Origin: Puia dinghuensis
GTDB taxonomy: Bacteria > Bacteroidota > Bacteroidia > Chitinophagales > Chitinophagaceae
Direction of reading: 5' to 3'
Length of the DNA stretch: 51,476 bases
Assembly: GCA_026225275.1 (NCBI GenBank)
Contig: JAMFSL010000266.1
Span: 1-51,476, forward strand
Position 1 is the stretch's first letter, and each line of letters begins with the position of its first letter. The notes under the pieces were generated by a model. The model did no database searches. It was not told where the DNA came from and saw nothing but the letters and a program-made list of their open reading frames with translations. The position numbers were made by a program, and so were the translations under genes. Below, one piece after another: positions 8,789-17,579 of this stretch.

Positions 8789-10411
8789 TTATTTTGGCTT
8801 CCACTCATCCAGCCGGACGATCAATCCTTCGTCGCCGCTGAGGTCAATGGAATTTTCGACGGTGATCTGTTCGAGTTCGGGTAAAATATCGACGACGATC
8901 ACGCCCTTGAAACTGATCGTAGCCGGAGTAAAATAGCAGGGGCGGTGGGTCAGGTTGAGTACGATGAGAAAGGCTGTGTGTCCCGGTGCTTCGCGGATAT
9001 AGGCGATCATCTGGTGATCGGAATACACCGGCCGGTAGGAGCCGGTCTTCAAAGAGGGTTCACGCTGCCGCCATTGGATCAGCCGTCGGTACAAGGCGAA
9101 AGGGGAATAAAAATCATTTTCCTGCATGGCGGCGTTGTCCCGGTGCCAGGCCCTGTCGAGCCGCAGCCATGGCTGGCTCCGGGTGAAGCCTGCATTTTTG
9201 CTATTGTCCCATAACATGGGCGTTCGTTCGGGATCCCGACTGAGATTTTTTCCCGGCATATTCAATCCCTGAGGGTCCTGCACTTCTTCCGGTGGGATAG
9301 GTACGTCGATCATCCCGATCTCGTCGCCATAATAAAGAGTGGGCGTGCCGCGCAGCGTCAGCAGCAGGATGGCTGCTACCAGCGCCTGTTCACGGCCCAC
9401 CCTGCTGGTGATCCTTGGCTGATCGTGATTGCCAATAACCCAGTTAGGCCAGGCGTCTGTGGGTAGCGCGCCTTCATATTCATCGATGGCGACGGCGATT
9501 TGCCGGGCATCCCAGGGCAGCGAGATCAGCAAAAAATTGAAAGGCAGGTGCGCCTCGGAGTTATTGACGCCATAGTAAGCCACCAGCCGGTGGATGGGCA
9601 GGTAGATCTCTGCGATCATTAACCGCTCGCTGTAACCGTCCAAGACCTGTCGCATGGCCGCTACGATACCGTGCATTTCGGGCTGGTCGGTAGAATAGAC
9701 GGGCAGCAACTGGTTATAGGTGGCCATCGTGTCATTGTATTCGGGGTTGCGTGGATTGTCCCGCCATTGTGCGTCTTTGACCAGGTGCCACATGGCATCG
9801 ACCCGAAATCCGTCGACGCCCTTATCCAGCCAGAAGCGCATGATGTCCAGGATGGCTTTTTCGACTTCAGGGTTACGCCAGTTAAGGTCGGGCTGTTTTA
9901 CCAGGAAGGCATGATAGTAGTATTGCTTCGTCTTTTCATCCCATTCCCAGGCACTGCCGCCGAATACGCTCAACCAATTATTGGGCGGGCTGCCATCTGG
10001 TTTTGCGTCTTTCCAGATATACCAGTCCCTTTTGGGATTGTCGCGGGAGCTACGGGATTCGATGAACCAGGGGTGTTCATCAGAACTGTGGTTAGGCACG
10101 AGATCCAGGATCAGCCGCATTCCGGCTGCGTGTACCTGCTGTAACAGCTGGTCGAAGTCGGCCATGGTACCGAATGTGGGCCAGATGCCTTTATAGTCGG
10201 AGATATCGTAGCCAAAATCCGCCATTGGGGAAGGGTAGATAGGCGAGATCCAGATCGCTTTGATCCCTAGTTGCTGAAGATAGGGGAGTCGTTGGATAAT
10301 GCCTTGCAGGTCGCCGATGCCGTCACCATTACTGTCCTGGAATGAGCGTGGGTAGACCTGGTAGATGATGCCGTCCTGCCACCAGAGGTATTGTTTTTGA
10401 TCAGTACTCAT
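8789..10411 (-). CDS. GH13 alpha-glucosidase
   Basis: The 540-aa protein begins with the compact GH13 start seen in oligo-1,6-glucosidases and alpha-glucosidases (WWQDGIIYQVYPRSFQDSNG) without a signal peptide, so it is probably cytoplasmic. Catalytic residues are visible in GFRVDAMW (Asp205), MIAEIYLP (Glu268) and GNHDQPR (Asp330). The calcium-site-like segment DSNGDGIGDLQG is intact. The exact substrate (maltose, isomaltose, trehalose-type glucosides) cannot be decided from sequence. It is the first gene of a two-gene unit with treZ and starts 33 bases from the divergent second GH13 gene. Confidence 0.9.
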   Translation of the reverse strand: MSTDQKQYLWWQDGIIYQVYPRSFQDSNGDGIGDLQGIIQRLPYLQQLGIKAIWISPIYPSPMADFGYDISDYKGIWPTFGTMADFDQLLQQVHAAGMRLILDLVPNHSSDEHPWFIESRSSRDNPKRDWYIWKDAKPDGSPPNNWLSVFGGSAWEWDEKTKQYYYHAFLVKQPDLNWRNPEVEKAILDIMRFWLDKGVDGFRVDAMWHLVKDAQWRDNPRNPEYNDTMATYNQLLPVYSTDQPEMHGIVAAMRQVLDGYSERLMIAEIYLPIHRLVAYYGVNNSEAHLPFNFLLISLPWDARQIAVAIDEYEGALPTDAWPNWVIGNHDQPRITSRVGREQALVAAILLLTLRGTPTLYYGDEIGMIDVPIPPEEVQDPQGLNMPGKNLSRDPERTPMLWDNSKNAGFTRSQPWLRLDRAWHRDNAAMQENDFYSPFALYRRLIQWRQREPSLKTGSYRPVYSDHQMIAYIREAPGHTAFLIVLNLTHRPCYFTPATISFKGVIVVDILPELEQITVENSIDLSGDEGLIVRLDEWKPK

Positions 10412-10444
10412 GGTTCAAACCCTTGCAAGCCCAATGCCATAACA

Positions 10445-12148
10445 ATGAAAAATAGCAGTAAATGGTGGAAAGAGGCGGTCATTTACCAGATTTATCCCCG
10501 CAGCTTTAAGGATAGCGATGGAAATGGTATCGGAGACCTGAAAGGTATCCTGTCGCAACTCGACTATATAGCCTCCCTTGGCGTCGATGTGGTCTGGATC
10601 AATCCGGTGTATGTCTCACCCGGGGAAGACAATGGATATGATATCAGTGACTTCCGGGCTATTGATCCGGCGTTCGGTACAATGGAGGATCTACAACGGC
10701 TCATCGATGAGCTGCATGCGAAAAATATCCGTCTTATCATGGACATGGTGGTCAATCATACCAGCGATCAGCATGAGTGGTTCCGGCGGGCGCGTCTGTC
10801 CCGTGACGATCCTCACTATACGCTGTATCACTGGTGGCCGGCAGAGAAAGGGAAGCCGCCTTACCGCTGTGGATTTTTCGATCCCGAAGGAAAAGGCTGG
10901 CAGTATAATGAAGCGACGAATGCCTACTACCTGCATTATTTCTCGCCTCACCAGCCCGATCTGAACTGGGAGAATCCCCAGCTTCGGCGGCGGGTGTACG
11001 ACATGCTGCGGTTTTGGCTGGATAAGGGTATCGACGGTTTTCGCATGGATGCCATTACTTTTATTTCCAAGGATACGACGTGGCCAGAGGTCACTGCCGA
11101 TATGTTGAAAGAAAAATATGCTGATGATTGGGGACATTATTACGCAGCGGGGCCCCATTTGCATGACTATCTGAAAGAACTGCGTAATGAGGTATTGCGG
11201 GGAACCGATGCGGTCATTATCGGAGAGAGTTCGGGTGTACAGGCGGAAGCTGCCCCCGATTTTGTCGGGGAGGACAGGGGGGAACTGGATATGATCTACC
11301 AGTTCGAAGGGATCATGGTCGGTTATCTGCCGGGCGCCTTCAAGAAAGTTGATCCGGCGGGGTACAAACTGACCGAGTTCAAAGAAGTCTACAGCCGGTG
11401 GGACAGGATCATGGAGGCCAGGGGGTGGAATACGCTGTATCTCAGCAATCACGATCAGCCGCGGATGGTGTCGCGGTGGGGTGACGACAGTGATGCCTGG
11501 CGGGCGATGTCGGCCAAGTTGCTGTTCACCTTCCTGCTGACCATGAGGGGAACGCCATCGCTGTACAATGGAGATGAACTGGGTATGACCAATATACGAT
11601 TTGGGTCTATTGAAGACTACCGGGATATCGAGACGCGTCACGTCTATGAGCAGATCCGCCAGCAGGGTGGTGATACGGATGCTTTCCTTCATGATCAGCA
11701 GTTGACAGGCAGAGACAACAGCCGTACGCCTTTTCAATGGAGTGCGGGTCTGCATGCAGGTTTTACCGAAGGAGAGCCCTGGATAAAGGTCAATGACAAT
11801 TACCGGGTGATCAATAAAGAGGCGCAGGAGAACGATCCGGGTTCTGTTTTGTCCTTTGTGCGAGGGCTCATCCGGTTGCGAAAGGAAAGGCCGGTGCTGA
11901 TCTATGGTGAATACCGGTTGTTGAATCCTGACGATCCGCACGTATATGCGTATAGCCGGTACGACAGTGCAGCAGCCGTGCTGGTGCTGCTGAATTTTAC
12001 CGGGGAGGACAGGGAATTCAGGTGTGATCCCGGGATGACCGGGGATCTGTTTATTAATAATTATCCTGATCTGCGGCGTAAAGACAATAGCATTTGGCTA
12101 TATCCCTGGCAGGCCATAGGTGGGGCTATGCCGGGAAGTAGCAAGTGA
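10445..12148 (+). CDS. GH13 oligo-1,6-glucosidase / alpha-glucosidase
   Basis: I chose the ATG at 10445 (MKNSSKWWKEAVIYQIYPRS), which matches the normal start of this family; the 18 codons upstream overlap the divergent gene and have no family resemblance. The 567-aa protein has the GH13 set: DMVVNHTSDQHEW near 100, GFRMDAITFISKD (Asp202), IIGESSGV (Glu261) and LSNHDQPR. The layout resembles MalL-type oligo-1,6-glucosidases, which cut alpha-1,6 or alpha-1,4 glucosidic ends. It has no signal peptide. Its last 23 bases overlap the convergent sensor-kinase gene. Confidence 0.9.
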   Translation: MKNSSKWWKEAVIYQIYPRSFKDSDGNGIGDLKGILSQLDYIASLGVDVVWINPVYVSPGEDNGYDISDFRAIDPAFGTMEDLQRLIDELHAKNIRLIMDMVVNHTSDQHEWFRRARLSRDDPHYTLYHWWPAEKGKPPYRCGFFDPEGKGWQYNEATNAYYLHYFSPHQPDLNWENPQLRRRVYDMLRFWLDKGIDGFRMDAITFISKDTTWPEVTADMLKEKYADDWGHYYAAGPHLHDYLKELRNEVLRGTDAVIIGESSGVQAEAAPDFVGEDRGELDMIYQFEGIMVGYLPGAFKKVDPAGYKLTEFKEVYSRWDRIMEARGWNTLYLSNHDQPRMVSRWGDDSDAWRAMSAKLLFTFLLTMRGTPSLYNGDELGMTNIRFGSIEDYRDIETRHVYEQIRQQGGDTDAFLHDQQLTGRDNSRTPFQWSAGLHAGFTEGEPWIKVNDNYRVINKEAQENDPGSVLSFVRGLIRLRKERPVLIYGEYRLLNPDDPHVYAYSRYDSAAAVLVLLNFTGEDREFRCDPGMTGDLFINNYPDLRRKDNSIWLYPWQAIGGAMPGSSK

Positions 12149-13241
12149 ACGTCGATCCTTCGCCGGGGACGCTGTCGGCCATGATAAATCCACCATGGAT
12201 CTCTATGATCCTTTTGGCAATGGCCAGCGCCGCGCCCGACGACCGGTGTCTCATTTTTTCCGGACCCTGGTAAGACATGCCGAATATTTTTTCCCGGTCG
12301 GCCGGATCGAATCCGTTGCCGTTATCGGTGATGATGATCGTCAGGAAGGGCGCCGCCAGGCTATCGGCACCCGGAGGGGACACGTCCCGGGTAGGGCCGG
12401 GTTGGATGCCGATCAGCAATGGTCGTCCGTCCAGGCCGGATTTCAGCGCATTCAGGATCAGGTGACGGAACAGTGCCGTCAACAGCAGCGGATATCCATG
12501 GACTTGCGGGAGGGCCAGGGTTTCGATCTTCGCCCCTAATGCCTTGATCTTTCCATGCATTGCCTCCAGCACCTGCGTCAGCAGGACTGTGAGATCCACC
12601 GGCGATGATCTGTTGTTCGTAGCAGTGGAAGAGGCATTGACCAGAACGTCCCGTGTCAGCAGATTCAGCTTTTGCACCATCGATTGAGTCCGTCGGAGAT
12701 GAGCCTTATTGGTATTGCTGAACAGATGGCCTTCCGTACTGATGATAATTTCCAGGGAAACATATATCTGGCGCAGACCTTCCAGGTAATCCTGCGCGGC
12801 GATACCCAACAGGAGTTTTGCCGGCAAGTCATGTTCTTCTTCCTCCTTGTTGACGGATGTTTCCAACAGTCGGATAACACCGGTCAACTGGTTCACCGAT
12901 CCATCGGCATTCCGGGAGAAGACCATATCCCGGATGCGGAATTTGCGGTAATGGCCGGCCCGCACTCTTAACCGGACATCGACTTCTTTTGCCCGGCCGT
13001 CCGGCATCGACAAACAGGCAGCAATATGACGGTTTCTGCGCGGGCGGTCTTCCTCATGGAGAGCAGCCTGAAAGAGTTCGAAACCAGTCTTCGGACCGGA
13101 TGATTCAGTATATAGCAGGTCAACAGCCCGTGAATTAAGGAAGTCGACATGGTTATCAACAGGGTCAAGGACATAAATCATGTCGGACATAACGCTGAGG
13201 ATTTGCCCGGCAAAAAGGGAGGGATCATCTTTTAAAGACAT
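12126..13241 (-). CDS. PAS-domain sensor histidine kinase-like protein, degenerate phospho-acceptor region
   Basis: The 371-aa protein has a PAS-like domain (residues about 10-130, MIYVLDPVDNHVDFLNSRAV, then DVRLRVRAGHYRKFRIRDMVF), a helical linker, and a C-terminal HATPase domain with an N box (LILNALKS), G1 box (ITDNGNGFDP), F box (IFGMSYQ) and a weak G2 box (SSGAALAIAKRIIEIHGG). In the linker, where kinases normally show a His followed by Glu or Asp, I read GIAAQDYLEGL, with no His. There is no membrane segment, so it would be cytoplasmic. It may be a pseudokinase, a phosphatase or a kinase using an unusual site. No response regulator gene is adjacent. Confidence 0.75.
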   Translation of the reverse strand: MSLKDDPSLFAGQILSVMSDMIYVLDPVDNHVDFLNSRAVDLLYTESSGPKTGFELFQAALHEEDRPRRNRHIAACLSMPDGRAKEVDVRLRVRAGHYRKFRIRDMVFSRNADGSVNQLTGVIRLLETSVNKEEEEHDLPAKLLLGIAAQDYLEGLRQIYVSLEIIISTEGHLFSNTNKAHLRRTQSMVQKLNLLTRDVLVNASSTATNNRSSPVDLTVLLTQVLEAMHGKIKALGAKIETLALPQVHGYPLLLTALFRHLILNALKSGLDGRPLLIGIQPGPTRDVSPPGADSLAAPFLTIIITDNGNGFDPADREKIFGMSYQGPEKMRHRSSGAALAIAKRIIEIHGGFIMADSVPGEGSTFTCYFPA

Positions 13242-13738
13242 TGTTCTTTTTTAATACTTTGACAATAAGATTATGTTAATGGAGTCGCATAAGTGCGGAT
13301 GGAAAAAGCGACGCAGTATGTATTGGGGGCTTGCTTTGCAGCGGCAGGCGGCAAAAGCAGTAGATCGCAAATATACTAAGAACTTTCCTTCGTAGATTTA
13401 CTATCCTGGATCGTTATTTCCCCTTTTGAGGAAACTTCCGATATCCGTTAAAGTGAGGTAGATGTTTACTCTTATTTAGCGGGGTCTCCGGTGAACAAAA
13501 ATCCCCCGCCCTGGGAGAGGGCCATGAGGCTGGTCATAGATACCGGCTTTCCGAGATAGTGGATAGCTGCGGATAGCAGGATAAACAACTGGATGTGAAC
13601 GATCTTTCTGATTTCCATTAGCAATGGTTATGTTGCGAAATTTCCCCAGGTGCAGCAATGTCAAGTGGCATTAAACCGTCAAAATTCAAATAGTATGCCT
13701 TACCTGTGATTTGGCCCGGTCATTGAAGATACCATCAC
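13242..13738. other. Intergenic region between the sensor kinase and the MscS gene
   Basis: This stretch of 497 bases separates divergent genes and holds the promoters of both. The only coding candidate I see is a 48-codon frame on the minus strand at 13472-13618, listed separately. No RNA gene or clear terminator was found. Confidence 0.5.
13472..13618 (-). CDS. Possible 48-aa small protein with a hydrophobic segment
   Basis: A complete frame runs from ATG at 13618 to TAA at 13472. The peptide starts MEIRKIVHIQLFILLSAAIH, which would suit a short membrane segment or signal, then SMTSLMALSQGGGFLFTGDP and a Lys at the end. It is long for its position but short in absolute terms, and I do not recognise a family. 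A chance frame is quite possible. It would be transcribed towards the sensor-kinase gene. Confidence 0.3.
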   Translation of the reverse strand: MEIRKIVHIQLFILLSAAIHYLGKPVSMTSLMALSQGGGFLFTGDPAK

Positions 13739-16117
13739 ATGAAATGCGCTTCAGTATTCTTCACCCTCCTGCTATTGGCAGGTTTTGCCATGCCCGTACA
13801 CGCGCAGCGGAAAAAGGAGGAGGAGGCGAAGGAGGCGAAGGATGCCTCCGGCAAGGATAATCCGCCGAAATCGAAACTGGAATATTCCCTGGATACGATC
13901 ACGAGCCGCCTGGACAATCTCCATTTGACCCTTAACCGCATCAATGATTTCACGAGTCTCGGATTTAATACGAAGGGCGTCGAGCAGCAATTGCCGGAGA
14001 TCGGATCCAATATTCAATCCATTTCAGAAAATCTTTCCTTGTCCGGATCCGTGCCGGATTTCAAGAGTCTCCAGTTATATGACGTCCTGCTGGGAAATAT
14101 CAAAGATCAGCTACAAGTCTGGCGCAGTTCGCTGTTCAAGTACAATATCGATCTGATCAATATGAATCACGAGATCAATGACTTTACCCATGATTCCGTC
14201 ATTCATCAGCTGATCAGGGACAGTGCCTACCGGAAGATGTATATCGATGAAATCACGGAGCTGGATGCCAAATGGCGGCAGGCGGATACCGCCACGCACA
14301 GCCACCTGGACCGGATCACCAAGCTGCAGTCGGTGATCTCGCAATATTATTTTCAGACCATCGATCTTCAGAACCAGGTGCTCGTACTGCGTAACCAGCT
14401 AAGTGGTAAGATATTCGATAAGGAATACAGCTATTTATGGGAATTCAGGGATTCCGGCAGCACAAATACGGGCACCGGAGAACTGGCCGCACGATCATAT
14501 AAAGGCCAGCGACAGATCATGCGCTATTTTATCCGCGAGAACTGGGATGACTATATCTATGTGCTGATCCTGGGATTGCTGTTCTTTTTCTGGGTCTGGA
14601 ACAACTTCCGCCTGATCAACAAAAGCCCGGATCGGGACAAGATCATGCCTACGGTTACGCTGAATTACCTGCGGAAATATCCGATCCTGTCGGCCCTGGT
14701 GGTCATGCTGAGTATTATTCCGTTTTTCGATATCGATGCGCCAGCGGCATACGCTCACCTGGTCCAGCTGCCGCTGCTGATCACTTTGTGCGTGGTCTTC
14801 GGCTCGCGATGGCCGAAGCGCCTGTTTTATTACTGGCTGTTCCTGGTGTTGTTGTATATGCTTTTTTCCGCCGCGAACTTCGTATTGGTGCCGCGCATGA
14901 GCGTCCGGTACTGGTTGTTGCTGCTGCAGCTGATATCCGTCAGTCTTGGTTATATCGCGATGAAGCGGATCACGCAGCGGATCTCGCTGAACTGGACCGT
15001 CCGGGGCGTAGTCTGGTTGTACCAGATCTGCAACGTGCTGGCGATCCTCTGCAACGCCTGGGGCAGGCTGAGTTTGTCGAAGCTGTTCAGCACCAGCGCC
15101 ATCTTCGGCCTGGTGCAGGCCGTGGGTCTGGCTGTTTTTGTGAATTGCCTGATGGAAGGTTTCTCGCTGCAATCGGCTGTCAGCAAGACAAAACCCAACG
15201 GACCGACCATCGCCTTATTCTACAGCAAGGCGCACAAGGGCATTTACCGCCTGCTAATAGTGCTGTCGGCGGTGACGTGGCTGATCGTTTTTGCGACCAA
15301 TATGGATATATTCGATCCCATCTACAGCGAGGTGAGCCATTGGCTGAATCTCAGCCGGTCGGTGGGCAGCATATCCTTCAGGGTAGGGAATATCTTGATC
15401 TTTGTCATTGTGCTGTATATTTCACATGTCCTGCAAAAATATGTGGGTTACTTTTTTGGCGAGTCGGATGGTCAGTCCGTACCCCAGGAAGGGAAAAAGG
15501 GTTCCCGCCTGGTGATGATGCGGCTGATATTCATCATCATAGGGTTTTTCCTGGCCGTCATTGCCAGCGGATTGCCCATCGACAAGATCACCATCGTGCT
15601 CGGCGCACTGGGTGTTGGTGTGGGTCTGGGTTTGCAGAATATCGTCAACAACCTGGTATCAGGGATCATTCTTATCTTCGAGAGTCCTTTCCAGATCGGG
15701 GACTATATAGAATTGAACGGGAAGAAAGGAGTCGTGCGGGACATGGGCATCCGTTCCAGCCGGCTGGTCACGGAGGAAGGTACGGAGATCATTATGCCCA
15801 ATGGCGACCTGTTGTCGGGAGAGGTCATCAACTGGACCGTGCAGAACAGCAAGGTAAGAATAGAGGTGCCCATCACCGTAGGGGCAGGCCCGACGCTCGA
15901 GGAGATCAACGATATCGTGCAGGACACGCTGAAGGATCATCCGGATCTGTCGGGCGAGAACAAGCCCAAGGTGCTGCTATCTACTGCGAATGATACAACA
16001 TTGAGCTTTACGATCGTGGTGTGGGTCGGGAATATCGGTCAGATCCAGAATCTGAAGAGCGAGATCCTGCGGTTGATCTACCTCAAGCTGAGGGAAAAAG
16101 GAATTAAAACCGTTTAA
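13739..16117 (+). CDS. Large MscS-family mechanosensitive channel with periplasmic N-terminal domain
   Basis: The 792-aa protein begins with a signal peptide (MKCASVFFTLLLLAGFAMPVHAQ) and a charged stretch, then a helical periplasmic region to about residue 240. Several membrane segments follow (YVLILGLLFFFWVW near 265, ILSALVVMLSIIPFF, WLFLVLLYMLFSAANF and others). The MscS pore helix is clear near residues 620-660: GALGVGVGLGLQNIVNNLVS, then SPFQIGDYIEL and EGTEIIMPNGDLLSG of the cytoplasmic vestibule. It is much larger than E. coli MscS (286 aa) and resembles the large MscK/YbdG-like group. It releases solutes on osmotic downshock. It stands 12 bases upstream of the DinB-fold gene. Confidence 0.92.
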   Translation: MKCASVFFTLLLLAGFAMPVHAQRKKEEEAKEAKDASGKDNPPKSKLEYSLDTITSRLDNLHLTLNRINDFTSLGFNTKGVEQQLPEIGSNIQSISENLSLSGSVPDFKSLQLYDVLLGNIKDQLQVWRSSLFKYNIDLINMNHEINDFTHDSVIHQLIRDSAYRKMYIDEITELDAKWRQADTATHSHLDRITKLQSVISQYYFQTIDLQNQVLVLRNQLSGKIFDKEYSYLWEFRDSGSTNTGTGELAARSYKGQRQIMRYFIRENWDDYIYVLILGLLFFFWVWNNFRLINKSPDRDKIMPTVTLNYLRKYPILSALVVMLSIIPFFDIDAPAAYAHLVQLPLLITLCVVFGSRWPKRLFYYWLFLVLLYMLFSAANFVLVPRMSVRYWLLLLQLISVSLGYIAMKRITQRISLNWTVRGVVWLYQICNVLAILCNAWGRLSLSKLFSTSAIFGLVQAVGLAVFVNCLMEGFSLQSAVSKTKPNGPTIALFYSKAHKGIYRLLIVLSAVTWLIVFATNMDIFDPIYSEVSHWLNLSRSVGSISFRVGNILIFVIVLYISHVLQKYVGYFFGESDGQSVPQEGKKGSRLVMMRLIFIIIGFFLAVIASGLPIDKITIVLGALGVGVGLGLQNIVNNLVSGIILIFESPFQIGDYIELNGKKGVVRDMGIRSSRLVTEEGTEIIMPNGDLLSGEVINWTVQNSKVRIEVPITVGAGPTLEEINDIVQDTLKDHPDLSGENKPKVLLSTANDTTLSFTIVVWVGNIGQIQNLKSEILRLIYLKLREKGIKTV

Positions 16118-16129
16118 ATATTATCAGTC

Positions 16130-16633
16130 ATGAAAACAACGTCCAACAATGCTGTCAAAGGCCATCATGCAGAAGCGATCCAGGACCTGGAAAAGGCGCT
16201 GACAGGAGGAAATGCGCATGCGTCTTTTGATGATGCCGTCAGGGATCTTCCACATGATCTGCTGGGCAATATTCCTAACGGCCTGCCCTATAGTATCTGG
16301 CAGCTGGTGGAACATATTCGCATCACGCAATGGGATATACTCGAATTCAGCCGTAATCCGCATCATACCAGTCCACACTGGCCGGATGATTATTGGCCGC
16401 AGGAGAAAGCGCCTGCCAAATCCGTCGATTGGAAAAAATCACTGGATCAGATAGCAGCAGATCGCAAGGCATTTATTGCATTGCTGCACAAAGCAGGCGA
16501 AGATATCTATACACCTTTTTCTCATGGGGACGGACAGTCTCTGTTCCGCCAGGCTGTGCTGATCGTGGACCATACGAGCTATCATACCGGGGAGATCATC
16601 GTATTGCGGCGGCTGCTAAAGAGTTGGAAGTAA
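16130..16633 (+). CDS. DinB-fold putative metal-dependent enzyme
   Basis: The 167-aa protein matches the DinB/YfiT four-helix fold. The usual three metal-binding histidines can be placed in WQLVEHIRITQWD and in VDHTSYHTGEIIVLR. Members include thiol-dependent transferases and many uncharacterised proteins. It lies 12 bases after the MscS gene and is probably cotranscribed with it. Its last 38 bases overlap the convergent DUF72 gene. Confidence 0.82.
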   Translation: MKTTSNNAVKGHHAEAIQDLEKALTGGNAHASFDDAVRDLPHDLLGNIPNGLPYSIWQLVEHIRITQWDILEFSRNPHHTSPHWPDDYWPQEKAPAKSVDWKKSLDQIAADRKAFIALLHKAGEDIYTPFSHGDGQSLFRQAVLIVDHTSYHTGEIIVLRRLLKSWK

Positions 16634-17438
16634 GGTGAGGTTTATCCTGGATCAATGTTCTCAGCCTGGTCAGATCGGCCAGGGCGTCCCCGATAGTGTT
16701 ATTAAAATAGATATATACCTCTTTGCCGGTCGATAGCCAATCTGTTGCCCGTTGCGCCCATGTGGCGAGGGTAGCGTCAGTATAGCCGCCTTTATAATCG
16801 CCGGCGGGGCCGTGGAATCGCAGGTAAACGAAAGGGACGGGTTCCGGCAGTACCGCTATTGATGAAGCGGGCATATCATGCAGCACCCTTGCAGTCTGGT
16901 AGCGATGTAAGAGTGTCTCCACTTCCGGGATATACCATGACCGGTGCCGAAATTCCACTGCCAGTTTCCAGGTGCGTTGGCGGTCTGCGGCGCATATAGT
17001 ATCCAATAAGCTTTCCAATTTTTCTGCTGCTGTTGCTTTCAGTCCGGGCGGTAATTGAATGAGCAGGCAGCCCTTCTTTTCTCCAAGGTGATCGACTGCA
17101 TCAAGACAGCGGTCGACATCTGCCGGCAGGAAGCGTAGGTCGGACACATGGGTAATGCCACGCCAGAGCTTGATCGTAAACCGGAAATCCGGCCGCACTT
17201 CTTCCGCCCATCTGGAAAACGTAGCGGGTAGTGGCATCTTATAAAAGGTGCTATTGATCTCGATGCTGTTGAAGATAGCCGAGTACCAGGCCAGCCGGCT
17301 GCCGGTGCGAAACGTCTCCGGGGCTTCCCTTTTCGGTGAGGGCAGCACGAGTCCGCTGGTTCCGGCCATCAGTAAAGAAGCAGCTTTTGGGGTCATCGTC
17401 ATCTGTCTTTTGAATCTTCGATGCAAATACATGGCCAT
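16596..17438 (-). CDS. DUF72 (YecE-like) family protein
   Basis: The 280-aa protein has the DUF72 TIM-barrel features: AGTSG near residue 25, NSIEINSTFYKMP, FRFTIKLWRGITH, GCLLIQLPPGLK, LAVEFRHRSWY and YLRFHGP, ending with YIYFNNTIGDALADLTRL. The biochemical function of the family is not known. The start is uncertain: Met codons at 17438, 17432, 17402 and 17396 are all in frame, and the first dozen residues are not typical of the family. The gene overlaps the 3' end of the DinB-fold gene by 38 bases. Confidence 0.85.
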   Translation of the reverse strand: MAMYLHRRFKRQMTMTPKAASLLMAGTSGLVLPSPKREAPETFRTGSRLAWYSAIFNSIEINSTFYKMPLPATFSRWAEEVRPDFRFTIKLWRGITHVSDLRFLPADVDRCLDAVDHLGEKKGCLLIQLPPGLKATAAEKLESLLDTICAADRQRTWKLAVEFRHRSWYIPEVETLLHRYQTARVLHDMPASSIAVLPEPVPFVYLRFHGPAGDYKGGYTDATLATWAQRATDWLSTGKEVYIYFNNTIGDALADLTRLRTLIQDKPHLTSNSLAAAAIR

Positions 17439-17525
17439 GGGAAGATACCGGCACCGTTGCCGGGAACGATTGCGTAAATAAAGGCCAGAGGCTCTTTCTT
17501 TATATTCTGGAAGTTGTTTAGCATT

Positions 17526-17557
17526 GCGACGACGATTGATTCCGACGACGACTGATT
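17526..17557. repeat. Two tandem 16-bp direct repeats upstream of susC
   Basis: GCGACGACGATTGATT at 17526-17541 is followed directly by CCGACGACGACTGATT at 17542-17557 (14 of 16 positions the same). The pair lies 23 bases before the ATG of the SusC gene. It may be a binding site for a regulator of the pectin locus or part of the leader; there is no direct proof. Confidence 0.4.
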
Positions 17558-17579
17558 AATTCAAAACAATAACTGCCAT

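Noticed and set aside
14788-15993. 401-codon frame overlapping the large MscS gene
   Set aside because: It shares the region of the pore domain in another frame, and its translation is charged with no family match.
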